NCBI RefSeq assembly: GCF_932276165.1
Contig: NC_063984.1
Span: 10,113,501-10,177,500, forward strand
From: Plutella xylostella
Lineage: Eukaryota > Arthropoda > Insecta > Lepidoptera > Plutellidae
Direction: 5' to 3'
Length of the DNA: 64,000 nucleotides
The notes below the pieces were generated by a model. It was not told where the DNA came from. It saw only the letters and a list, made by a program, of their open reading frames with translations, and did not search any database. Position numbers and translations under genes: made by a program. Positions within the stretch are counted from its first letter, which is position 1, and each line of letters starts with the position of its first letter. Below are positions 21,421-30,006 of this stretch, one piece after another.

Positions 21421-23016
21421 ATGCCAAAACGTAAAAGTGGTGATAGTGAGTGCAGTGATTATCGAGAATTGAGCAGGAAGTTGCGAAAACTGGAAAGAAA
21501 AATAAATAAACGGCGACATCGACGCAGACGCTCCGTGTCGTCCACACCCGAGCGCGATTATCGCGAGCCTTTTCCAATTAATCTTGAAGGTATGTACCTA
21601 CGTCCTTTCTTGTTTATAGTGACAATAAAATAAGAGACTGCTTTGATAGGCATGTATCAGGGACACACTCATACCATACCAAATACTTGGTTACAAAATA
21701 CTGACAATCGATCTGTCCACCATGGGACTGTTTCATGTCAAAAATATTGTATTTCAAAACTGAAATAACAAAACACAGCTAATCGGAAATACCATCCTGG
21801 GTTATTCCACTGCAGTGTTATATACCTACCGATACCGCCGACTTACGGACGTGTATCTTTGGTTACAGAGGGCGAGTGCGTGGGATCATCCGGGGAACAT
21901 TCAAACAGTTATTATTGTGAAGATGATGATGTTGAAGTTGTGGATTATACATTGCCATCAGCGGTGGTCAGGGTACCTAACAACAACCCCCCAGCCCTCG
22001 CGGCCCCCACGTCCCCCGCTGCAACTGTAGCCCCAGCAGCCCCCGCGGCCCCCGCCGCCCCCGAGGCCCCCGCTGCCCCCGATGCCCTCGCTGCCCCCGC
22101 AACCTCCACTGCCCCAGCAGCCCCCGCTGCCTCCGCGGCTCACGGAACTCCAACCGCTGCCACGACACGCACGGAAGTCCCATCTACTTCTGCCGCTCCC
22201 CCAGGCTCAGATCTACAGGTCGCGGAGGATATATCGATGGATCCAGCTCTGCTAGACATCCTTGGAGATGATCCCTCTATAATCAACGAGTTCGGCCCTG
22301 CAATTCAGAAGGACCTCGCAATCCGACTGGGTCATATAGCCTGCAATGGCCTAACAAAGGACAAGCGTAAAGAATTACGCGAAAAATACCTAGTTCCAGC
22401 CAACTGCAAACTAATTAGTGCACCAGCTTTAAATCCAGAAGTATCGTCTAATTTATTAGACAACCACCTAAAGCGTGATAAGGGCATAGAGTATAAACAA
22501 AAATTAACGTCTGCGGCAATATCATCCTTAAGTACAGCTATTTCTATGACTTTATCATCAGAAGATAAAAATCCAGAGCTTCTAAAGATCCTTATGGACA
22601 CCGCCCGCATCTTATGCGACTGTCAACACTCCGACTCTATTACTAGGAGATCATTCATTCTTTCAACACTTAAAAAAGATATGAAGGACCAGCTGGAAAA
22701 AACGAAGATAGATGAGTTCATCTTTGGGCAAAACTTGTCTGAAACCATAAAAACCGTAAAGGCGATACAGAGATCAGGAGCAGATCTTAGAACACAACCG
22801 GCTATTAAAACACCACAACCATATAAGAAAAAAGCCAGTAATGTAGCCAGTCGACAACAGCCTCCTTTAAACTGGAGGGGTCCTCCCCCAGCAGGTCACA
22901 AACCAGCGCAGCCGCAGGGGACCCCGAGGATGACGCGGCCGCCTCCACACAGGACTCAGCAGCCCAGCTCATCGAGGATGTCGTCGCGTCAAGTGAATCA
23001 TCACTACCGACGCTAG
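21421..23016 (+). CDS. gag: DIRS Gag, spliced from two exons (21421-21589 and 21869-23016)
   Basis: The RNA-packaging protein of the DIRS element. Exon 1 begins at ATG 21421 and encodes a basic N-terminus (MPKRKSGDSECSDY; later KLERKINKRRHRRRR). Exon 2 continues the frame: the one base left over from exon 1 plus AG of exon 2 makes GAG, then GGC. Exon 2 encodes an acidic stretch (YYCEDDDVEVVDY), a Pro/Ala-rich low-complexity run, and a conserved DIRS Gag-like core (MDPALLDILGDDPSIINEFG; LGHIACNGLTKDKR; DTARILCDCQHSDS). A basic Pro/Gln/Arg-rich tail ends it. No zinc knuckle is seen. The last 175 nt overlap the Pol frame, with a frameshift signal. Confidence 0.85.
21590..21868 (+). other. Spliceosomal intron in DIRS gag
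   Basis: The donor TTGAAG/GTATGT and acceptor TTTGGTTACAG/AGGGCG flank 279 bp. Removing it joins two open frames in phase (phase 1). Unspliced, exon 1 runs only a few codons further to a stop at about 21630, and exon 2 has no good ATG at its start. This supports the splice model, though transcripts are needed. Confidence 0.75.
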
Positions 23017-24929
23017 ACAAGGTACAATATGCTGGTCGACTTTCCATGTTTTTCCACCAATGGTCTATGATCACAGATGATGAACAAGTTTTATCTTATA
23101 TAGCGGGATATAAAATCCCATTTGTAGAGCCTGTATTCCAACTATTTCCACCTGTAGAGAAATCCTATTCGAATAGTGAAATGTCTGACTTCTCAGTAGT
23201 TATTAACAGCCTTCTCACTATGGGCGCAATATCAGAATGCTCTCCTTGTGAGGGTCAGTTCATATCCGATATATTTCTTTTGCCAAAGCCAAATGGTAAG
23301 AAAAGATTCATATTAAACCTAAAGAAACTCAATAAATTCATTCATACACATCACTTTAAATTAGAAGATTTGCGCACAGCCGTTAAGCTGCTCTCCAAAA
23401 ACTGCTTTATGTGTACTATCGACTGCAAAGATGCATATTTTTTAATAAAAATACATAATAGTTCAAAAAAGTTTTTAAGGTTTCAATTTGACTCAAAATT
23501 ATACGAATTTAATGTCTTACCATTTGGTCTTAATACTGCGCCTTTCATTTTCACTAAAATAATGAAACCTATTGTTAAACTCTTAAGATCTCTAGGTCAT
23601 CTCTCTACAATTTATCTAGATGATATTTTTCTGATTTCTAATAATTATAAATCTTGCCTAGATAATATTCACGAGACAAGAAGATTACTTACGGCTCTAG
23701 GTTTCCTGATAAATACAGACAAATCTGATTTTATTCCGAAAACACTATGCCGTTTCTTAGGTATAAACTTAAACTCTATCAAAATGGAAATTTCGTTGCC
23801 CCCAGAAAAGAGACAAAAAATTCATGAACAGATTATAAAATTTTTAAACTGTAAAAGATGTAAAATTAGAGAATTTGCTAGATTTTTAGGTTTATTAACA
23901 TCCGCTTGTCAAGCTATTGAATACGGCTGGCTATACACAAAAAGTTTTGAACGGTGTAAGTATCTAAATTTAAAAGGTGACGAAAATTACGATAAATATA
24001 TGGCCATTCCTGACGATTTATTACCGGACCTCCGTTGGTGGAGTAAGGCTATTAATACTTCAGTCAATAAAATAAGAGACGATCAATATCTCTTAGAGAT
24101 CTACACAGATGCCTCAACTACGGGATGGGGCGCGGCGTGTGGATCAGAAAGGGCAAGCGGGATTTGGTCTATTGAGGAGAAAAAACGACATATAAATTAT
24201 TTAGAAATCCTAGCAGCGTTTTTTGGATTAAAAGTGTTTGCTAAAAATTTAAATAACTGTCAGATTGTGTTGCGAATAGATAATACAACGGCTATATCCT
24301 ATGTTAACAGAATGGGAGGAATACAGTTTCCACATCTCACTGAAGTTGCAAAAAGCATGTGGCAATGGTGTGAAGTCCGTAAAATTTTTATTCATGCAGC
24401 ATATATTAGTTCATCCGACAATCACATAGCGGATGCAGAATCAAGGAGAGTTCATCCAGATATCGAGTGGGAATTGTCAAATATTGCATTTAATACCATT
24501 ATAGAACACTTTGGGTCCCCAGATATCGATTTATTCGCATGTAGACTAAATGCAAAATGTGCAAATTATGTGTCATGGTTTAGAGATCCTAACGCTCTTG
24601 CCACAAATGCTTTTACCATTACGTGGACAAACTATTATTTTTATGCATTCCCACCAATAGCAATAATACTTAAATGCTTAAGAAAAATAATAAACGATAG
24701 GGCAACTGGCATAGTAGTCGTACCTAAATGGCCAACTCAACCTTGGTACCCACTATTTACCAGTCTTCTCACCAGTAAACCAATTATTTTTAGACCTAGT
24801 CATAATTTGATTATTTCTAATTCCAGCAACCGGAATGTACACCAACAGATTACACTGATTGCCGGCAGATTATCAGGACATCGTTTATACGAAGAGGCAT
24901 CCCCTCCTCATCAATACCTATCATGCTAG
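22842..24929 (+). CDS. pol: DIRS Pol: reverse transcriptase, RNase H and DNA-methyltransferase-like domain
   Basis: Copies the element RNA into DNA. The frame opens at 22842 in -1 phase to Gag; the first ATG is at 23046 (627 residues). The conserved Pol start VQYAGRLSMFFHQWSMI straddles that ATG, favouring a longer, frameshift-made protein. Numbered from the ATG: RT with TIDCKDAYF (about 124-132), LPFGLNTAPFIFTK (158-171) and catalytic YLDD (190-193). RNase H has YTDASTTGWG (D355), E387 in NYLEILAAF, D412 in LRIDNTTA and D463 in HIADAESR. A C-terminal methyltransferase-like block follows (SPDIDLFACRLNAKC, YAFPP and VVPKWPTQPWYPLF, about 491-571), usual in DIRS Pol. The stop overlaps the recombinase start. 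Confidence 0.92.
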   Translation, partial: CSQSTTASFKLEGSSPSRSQTSAAAGDPEDDAAASTQDSAAQLIEDVVASSESSLPTLDKVQYAGRLSMFFHQWSMITDDEQVLSYIAGYKIPFVEPVFQLFPPVEKSYSNSEMSDFSVVINSLLTMGAISECSPCEGQFISDIFLLPKPNGKKRFILNLKKLNKFIHTHHFKLEDLRTAVKLLSKNCFMCTIDCKDAYFLIKIHNSSKKFLRFQFDSKLYEFNVLPFGLNTAPFIFTKIMKPIVKLLRSLGHLSTIYLDDIFLISNNYKSCLDNIHETRRLLTALGFLINTDKSDFIPKTLCRFLGINLNSIKMEISLPPEKRQKIHEQIIKFLNCKRCKIREFARFLGLLTSACQAIEYGWLYTKSFERCKYLNLKGDENYDKYMAIPDDLLPDLRWWSKAINTSVNKIRDDQYLLEIYTDASTTGWGAACGSERASGIWSIEEKKRHINYLEILAAFFGLKVFAKNLNNCQIVLRIDNTTAISYVNRMGGIQFPHLTEVAKSMWQWCEVRKIFIHAAYISSSDNHIADAESRRVHPDIEWELSNIAFNTIIEHFGSPDIDLFACRLNAKCANYVSWFRDPNALATNAFTITWTNYYFYAFPPIAIILKCLRKIINDRATGIVVVPKWPTQPWYPLFTSLLTSKPIIFRPSHNLIISNSSNRNVHQQITLIAGRLSGHRLYEEASPPHQYLSC
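22866..22939 (+). promoter_or_regulatory. Candidate -1 programmed frameshift signal, DIRS gag/pol
   Basis: T TTA AAC occupies 22866-22872 with TTA and AAC as Gag codons, the exact phase needed. After a 4-nt spacer, 22877-22885 (GGGGTCCTC) can pair with 22917-22925 (GGGGACCCC), nine pairs including one G-U. Loop bases 22911-22915 (GCCGC) can pair with 22935-22939 (GCGGC), giving a possible H-type pseudoknot. Pol is in the -1 frame and open from 22842. A competing 5-bp hairpin (GGAGG/CCTCC, 22874-22886) is also possible. Confidence 0.6.
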
Positions 24930-25834
24930 CGTCACTCTCAGACAATACGTTTAAGCAATATGATACATGTTTAAAGAAGTGGTTCAGATTTTGTAATAAT
25001 AATTCCAAAGATCCTTATGATGATTCTATTCCGAATATAATGGTATTTCTGACAACATTGTTTGATAACGGTGCTCAATACGCTACGTTGAATTGCTGTA
25101 GGTCAGCTCTTTCATTAGTATTAGGTCACCAGGTTGGCAGTGATGATCGGATACAAAGATTCCTAAAGGGTGTTTTTAAATTAAGAACACCTCGTCCCAG
25201 GTATGATGTAACCTGGGATACCACCCAGGTTTTAAATTTTTTATCCAGCCAATATCCTAATGAAACCCTGGATCTAGAATGTCTATCTAAAAAATTAATT
25301 ACTCTCCTGGCACTTGTAACTGCTCACAGAGCACAAACATTCTCAAAAATTAAAATAAGTAACATAATTATTAAAAATACGGAAATTATCATAAGAATCC
25401 CTGATATCATAAAAACATCTCGAGCCGGATCATCACAACCAACCCTTTATCTTCCATTTTTTGTCGAAAAACCGTCAATATGTCCTGCAAATGTCTTAAG
25501 TACATATATTCATAAAACCGAAACATTGAGAATAGATCAACAAAGCCTATTCATTTCTTTTAAAAAACCGCATAAAGCGGTTACATCACAAACCCTTAGC
25601 CGTTGGATTAAGCTAACGCTAGCAAGTAGTGGCATAGACGTTTCAATCTTCTCAGGACACAGCACGCGACACGCGTCCACGTCCAAGGCTCTAACTGCAG
25701 GTGTCAGTCTGGACCTCATCCGAAAAACCGCTAGTTGGAGCCAAAACTCTTCAACATTTGCCAAATTCTATAATAGAATTATTTCGGATAATGTTGATCG
25801 AAACGCCTTTGCTAGAAGCATAATTAATAGTTGA
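24923..25834 (+). CDS. DIRS tyrosine recombinase (integrase-like)
   Basis: Joins circular DIRS DNA to the genome by site-specific recombination. It has 303 residues, normal for DIRS recombinases. ATGCTAG shares 7 nt with the Pol stop, suggesting stop-restart or a separate initiation. The frame is open back to 24821, so a longer N-terminus is possible. An N-terminal SAM-like core-binding region (LSDNTFKQYDTCLKKWFRFC) precedes the catalytic domain. Catalytic residues are R136 in TAHRAQTF, H246 and R249 in GHSTRHAST, W272 in ASWSQ and nucleophile Y283 in FAKFYNR, the complete R-H-R-Y set. No slippery heptamer was found in the Pol overlap. Confidence 0.92.
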   Translation: MLASLSDNTFKQYDTCLKKWFRFCNNNSKDPYDDSIPNIMVFLTTLFDNGAQYATLNCCRSALSLVLGHQVGSDDRIQRFLKGVFKLRTPRPRYDVTWDTTQVLNFLSSQYPNETLDLECLSKKLITLLALVTAHRAQTFSKIKISNIIIKNTEIIIRIPDIIKTSRAGSSQPTLYLPFFVEKPSICPANVLSTYIHKTETLRIDQQSLFISFKKPHKAVTSQTLSRWIKLTLASSGIDVSIFSGHSTRHASTSKALTAGVSLDLIRKTASWSQNSSTFAKFYNRIISDNVDRNAFARSIINS

Positions 25835-26059
25835 TTTTACTTAATTATTATTTCAATAAGCTATGGAGTATATAAATTACTTTAGTTACTATAACTTACC
25901 ATTTATTTAGTTTTGTTATTATTATGATCAAAATTATAAAAATGTATAATGACCACCGAATCAAGCTATGAATGTTAACCTTCAGAATAGGATCATTTCT
26001 AAAATAAAGTACATTATTAAATAGTACAAAAATATTTCACTTTTATTTACTCTCAAAAT

Positions 26060-26180
26060 CTACATATGTCTATGCTAATCTCGAGAACGAAGCTCGAATG
26101 TAATTAATGATTAAACGAACTTACCTTAAGTGAAGTTCAATCATAATTACACGAAGAGCTTCGTTCGAAGAGATTAGCAT
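26060..26180 (+). repeat. DIRS internal complementary region
   Basis: 26060-26104 is the reverse complement of the left end (21178-21222) and 26102-26180 that of the right end (26412-26490). They overlap at AAT (26102-26104), the complement of the single ATT crossover. It therefore represents the circle junction and serves in DIRS models as the template for restoring the ends. Confidence 0.92.
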
Positions 26181-26266
26181 CCCACCCCTCCCTAATAAGC
26201 AATATTGCGTTTAAACCCATTATCATAAACCGTGAAATATTTTACAGCTTTACTATCTCCAAACTA

Positions 26267-26490
26267 AATGACGATGGACAGCAGCCGAGAGTAGGAGTAA
26301 GTTTGACTCCTACCCACAAATATTTTTATTTTGTTTTATTTTTTCAGTATAGGAATTTTACCTAAAATATAGTGCAGAATAGCGAAGTCCTAGGCGAAAC
26401 TACATATGTCTATGCTAATCTCTTCGAACGAAGCTCTTCGTGTAATTATGATTGAACTTCACTTAAGGTAAGTTCGTTTAATCATTAATT
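26267..26490 (-). repeat. DIRS right end with inverted terminal repeat
   Basis: The 156-bp repeat (26267-26422) is followed by a 68-bp unique outer part. Within that, 26454-26475 is an imperfect 22-bp palindrome (GAACTTCACTTAAGGTAAGT plus TC), about 13 bp from the terminal ATT. It may be a recombinase binding site; this is inference. Confidence 0.85.
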
Positions 26491-26649
26491 ATGTTACTTA
26501 ATTTATAATTCATTATAAAAACCTATATATGTATATATATAAAAATAACAATGAAACCCACTACTATAAGTGCCTATTACCACCAAAACGATTGTACAGC
26601 TTAGTCCATGCTGGTAAAGTAGTCTTTCGTTATTATTTTCCTTATTGCA
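26491..26649. other. No gene recognised
   Basis: Short AT-rich spacer with a TATATATG run, between the DIRS end and a SINE relic. Confidence 0.4.
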
Positions 26650-26846
26650 GATGGAATCAACATGGCTGACATGGCATAGTCCACCATTGGATGGGTGACC
26701 GATTTCAAGTGGTTATTTTCTTGATGCTTCGGACGGCATTTTAAGTCGAGGGTCCGGTTGCTGTTTCGGCCTTCGGTTTGGTTAGAGGCCTTCGGGCGGC
26801 TTAAAAACATCTGACAGTCGGGTTGACCACTTACTTACTTATGATG
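26650..26846 (+). mobile_element. 5S rRNA-derived SINE, 5'-truncated copy
   Basis: CCATTGGATGGGTGACCGAT followed by TTCAAGTGG, then GTGCTTCGGACGGCA-like sequence and ACATCTGACAGTCGGGTTG, matches the body of the copy at 38527-38923. The first half of the 5S-like head is lost or diverged and the 3' LINE-like tail is missing. Confidence 0.6.
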
Positions 26847-27374
26847 GACTTGTCATCGAGCGACATGCCGCTGGCTGTCGAATAAAAATCATCTGTCGAA
26901 TGAATCCCATAGAATTACATAGAAACAGTGGTGACTATACAAAACGTCTGCTACATGAGACTATACAACAACGTGTCGTCCGCCACCAATTGCCACCTTA
27001 ATGCCGAAACCGACACCAACATTTGTAATGTAAACTGTAGGTTATGTAATGTACATATATTTTAAATGAAATATGACTGGCTTGTCATGTTGATTTTCGT
27101 TCAACTTATTATAATTATATATACTTATTATATTGTACAGAGTTCAACAAACTGCTACTTAAAATGAATACCTACTAGTTTTCAGAAATCTATTTAGAGT
27201 TCCGATAATGAATCGTGTCAGTGTTTGAGTGCGAAATAAATGCAGCTACCATTAATTAGAACCATAGATCGATAAATCATTTATTTGTTCCACTTAAATA
27301 TAACACATACAACAGATGAGATAGATACAGAACAGTTAAATTAAGAAGAAGGAAGTGTGTTATTACGAATATCT
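26847..27374. other. No gene recognised
   Basis: AT-rich DNA with no supported reading frame or delimited repeat. Confidence 0.45.
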
Positions 27375-27510
27375 TAATTTACTTATTTATTGCACTGTTT
27401 AGTATAGAGGATGTAAATGTATAGAGGATATGTGAAAAGGTGGACTTAATGCTAAAATCATTTTTTACCAGCCAACCTACAAGAAGTACAAACAAATCTT
27501 TTTATGGATT
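27375..27510 (-). mobile_element. LINE 3' UTR fragment
   Basis: GGTGGACTTAATGCTAAAAT plus CATTTTTTACCAGCCAACC is shared with 53680-53810. Read on the minus strand, both end near a GTGCAATAAA-like sequence and A/T-rich tail, as in a LINE 3' end. No coding part is attached. Confidence 0.5.
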
Positions 27511-27960
27511 TGCAAAAAATGATTTGAGGTAGAGAGAGTATAATACATCCAGTTAGTATAAGGAGTGAGTTTTTGTAATGTTAGGTACTTCGTAGACCGA
27601 ATCGTATATGATTGTGAAATCAGAATATGCGATTTTCATTCAGGTAAATTCAATTTATATTCAAATCGAATCTCATGTGGAGCCGCACAGTCGACATAAT
27701 AAGCAAATATATTAGACGAAATAAAATTTAAATTTGTTAACGTCAAAGTGCAAATGAAAATATGCAATAGCAAACAGCTACATAATATGTTCACAGCATT
27801 GAAAAAACAGAGCACAGACCACTTTTAAAGTTCACTCTGGACCCTGCGGATCCATACACCTAAAGGTGGGTTCACACATAGGTACCGGCAGGACAGCATC
27901 GGCTCGACAATTTCATAGGAAGCGCGTTCAAGCATTCGTTCACGGGTACCCCCTATTATA

Positions 27961-27993
27961 TCCTAACTAATATTATAAATGCGAAAGTAACTG

Positions 27994-28028
<35 letters not shown>

Positions 28029-28180
28029 TACTCTTTCACGCCAAAACTACTGAACGGATTTGAATGAAATTTGGCATACATATGGTATAGACCCTGGGAA
28101 AGAACATAGGCTACTTTTTATCCCGGAATTCCCACGGGAAAACTTTTTAAGTCGAAGCAAAGCTCGCGGGCACAGCTAGT
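27961..28180 (+). mobile_element. Helitron-like non-autonomous element (Lep1 type)
   Basis: It starts TCCTAACTAATATTATAAAT, continues through a (TCTG)n microsatellite at about 27993-28028 and the segment CTGAACGGATTTGAATGAAA, and ends GCGGGCACAGCTAGT. The 5' TC and 3' CTAG with a T after it fit Helitron-type termini (A/TC...CTAG/T). The pattern matches a repeat I know to be very common in Lepidoptera; the name Lep1 is from memory. Confidence 0.75.
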
Positions 28181-28190
28181 TATCTATAAG

Positions 28191-28272
28191 AGGAAAAACT
28201 AAGTTTCGGTGCGCTTGCAACGTACGATTGCATTACAGCTCTCGTTCGTTTGTTTTTCATCTTTATATATAG
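28191..28272 (+). repeat. Family A MITE-like repeat, fragment
   Basis: GAAAAACTAAGTTTCGG, GATTGCATTACAGCTCTCGT and TCGTTTGTTTTTCATC match the middle and right of the family. The left terminus is absent, and the Helitron-like element ends just upstream. Confidence 0.5.
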
Positions 28273-28274
28273 AT

Positions 28275-28866
28275 TAACTATAATTATGCTTCGCAGCTTT
28301 ATTCGACGCGATTTATAGTTAACATATTGTAGTTGATGATCCAACTCTAGCCTTCCACGGTATTTAGAGTACGGACCGATTATTCAATAAAAATAATCGA
28401 AAAAGAAATATGTCAATTTTAAAAGTAAATCACTGGTAATACATTGCTATATTTTATATACTTGCAACACTGGACATCTCTTGTCAATATGTATAAAGAT
28501 ATGAAACAGTTAAAAAGGAAGTACAGTAGTACAACCCGTGACACACACTCATTTATGTCACTAATTTATTACTAATTCTATTAACTGTTTGATTTTTGTA
28601 TTTTTCCAACCATTACTATAGCTTTTCGTTAATTTTGTTATTAAAAATTTCTTTTGTTTTACTGCAGGTAAATTGAATTTTATTTTTCCAAACCTGTAAC
28701 ATTTGGGCGGGATAATAGTTATGAAGAATGATTTTCTCAATAATTCATAGTTTAACTATACAACATGGAATTATCTGGGTGGGGAATATGTAAATCACGT
28801 CGAATAAAGCTGCTCGCATAATTATGGATCGAACTTCACTTACAGGTAAGTTCGTTTGATCATAAA
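28275..28866 (+). mobile_element. Possible remnant of a second DIRS-family element
   Basis: 28815-28866 (ATAATTATGG, then GAACTTCACTTACAGGTAAG plus TTCGTTTGATCAT) closely matches the outer right end of the DIRS element at 26441-26490, including its palindrome. Just inside, TAAATCACGTCGAATAAAGC (28785-28812 area) is the near reverse complement of GCTTTATTCGACGCGATTTA at about 28298-28317. That gives an inverted-repeat pair around about 470 bp with no genes. An internally deleted DIRS relative is my reading; only the right-end match is solid. Confidence 0.45.
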
Positions 28867-28872
28867 GTATAC

Positions 28873-29062
28873 GGTTTATTGCAACTTCTCCTACAAGGGA
28901 AAATTCAAGGCCGTCGAAGACCCGGTCGAAAAAGAATATCTTGGGTCCAAAATCTGAAAGATAGAGTACCGATCCTTGTTCCGAGCAGCAGTCTCGAAGG
29001 AAAGAATAAACCAAATCGTTGCCGACCTCCGATAGGAGATGGTACCCAAAGAAGAAGAAGAT
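28873..29062 (+). pseudogene. LINE ORF2 C-terminal relic
   Basis: The frame beginning LLQGKIQGRRRPGRKRISWV resembles the C-terminal end of insect LINE ORF2 proteins. It shifts frame near 28965 and ends in an AAGAAGAAGAAG tail that fits a LINE 3' end. The copy is 5'-truncated and dead. It is not the same subfamily as the relic at 56836. Confidence 0.55.
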
Positions 29063-29066
29063 AGAG

Positions 29067-29872
29067 TAACTCTCCAGGGTTCTCTTTCTAACGAGATTAT
29101 AAATCTGATCTCCTCTTCTCTCCGGTCTGTGTGAACGGACCCTAAGGCTCTCAGTCACCGAAACGACCGGGAAAAAAGATTTACAATTATAATCTGGCGC
29201 CTCCGAGTACGGCATCTCCAGTGCTCCCGACGATCCAGTGCAAAATTACCTTCATCCCATTTAATTGTATTCAGAATCGAGGACACTTACCTGTAACAAA
29301 AAATTGGCATTTAAATTACATAATTCTTTCGTGTCGCCGAAATCCCTGTTGAGACAGCCCCTCTGAAATAGGTCTTGGTTTTTTTGCGGCATATTGTGAT
29401 GGTAAAATATACAATAGGGACGTAGACATGTAGTGTAGAGCAATTATAGACCTGTATTCCTAAAATTTATGTCAGTTTGGCTTCGGTAATGATATTTTGA
29501 ATATCTAGGACGATTGTTGAGCCAATAAAATTATATCATGATGTTTGGAAATCGGCAACAGTACTACTTGTCAACGAATACAGGCATACCCCATAAAACA
29601 TTATTTATTGCAGCCTAAACACTAAGCAGACAACAGCAGCGACCTTCGCAAATGCACCCGAAAACCACATTTCCGCAGCGACGGCAGGTGGGTACAAACA
29701 AACCGCCAAACAAAAAAAAGTTACTTGGCAAAGGCCCGGCTTTTAAGGCGGAGTTGGTAAAAAAATATTTAGGCCACATCCGCGCTATCTGATTGGCTAG
29801 AGCTCCGCTAGTAGTTCAATAGGTGTTGACAATACGCCGCCCACTGGCGCTGTACTCTACTATACCACTGCA
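29067..29872. other. No gene recognised
   Basis: Unassigned. 29620-29860 is somewhat richer in GC, but I see no frame with exon-like boundaries. Confidence 0.4.
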
Positions 29873-30006
29873 GGGTCACTCTACATGACGAAAAACCAAG
29901 TTTCAGAGCGCTGCTGCGCTAGCCACGACTCTGTCTCGTTGTATTAAACGTGGCGATTGCACGACAGCTCTCGTTCGTTCGTTTTTCTTCAGTATAGAGT
30001 AACCCT
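29873..30006 (+). mobile_element. Family A MITE, best-preserved copy
   Basis: About 134 bp. The left end GGGTCACTCTACATGACGAA plus AAAC and right end GTTTTTCTTCAGTATAGAGT plus AACCCT are imperfect inverted repeats. The interior holds AGCGCTGCTGCGC, CCACGACTC, GTTGTATTAAACGTG and CTCTCGTTCGTTCG. Seven copies or pieces occur in this window (2371, 4107, 28191, 29873, 31596, 33014, 34504). No transposase is present; the superfamily is unknown. Confidence 0.75.

Larger units (their letters stand above)
21178..26490 (+). mobile_element. Complete DIRS-type tyrosine-recombinase retrotransposon
   Basis: The element has 156-bp inverted terminal repeats (21200-21355 and 26267-26422), unequal outer extensions, and an internal complementary region at 26060-26180 that joins the complements of both outer ends. 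That is the diagnostic DIRS layout. An ATT trinucleotide lies at each end (21178-21180 and 26488-26490) and only once in the internal complementary region, as expected if it is the recombination crossover. Genes in order are gag (two exons), RT/RNase H/methyltransferase-like, and tyrosine recombinase. All are open, so the copy is plausibly active or recently so. DIRS elements make no ordinary target duplication and have no integrase. Confidence 0.93.

Noticed and set aside
24821..24929. A -1 frameshift site between DIRS Pol and the recombinase
   Set aside because: The recombinase frame is -1 and overlaps, but I found no slippery heptamer in phase; ATGCTAG favours stop-restart.
28745..29215. 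156-codon minus-strand frame
   Set aside because: It is antisense to a LINE relic and a DIRS-like end; no domain.
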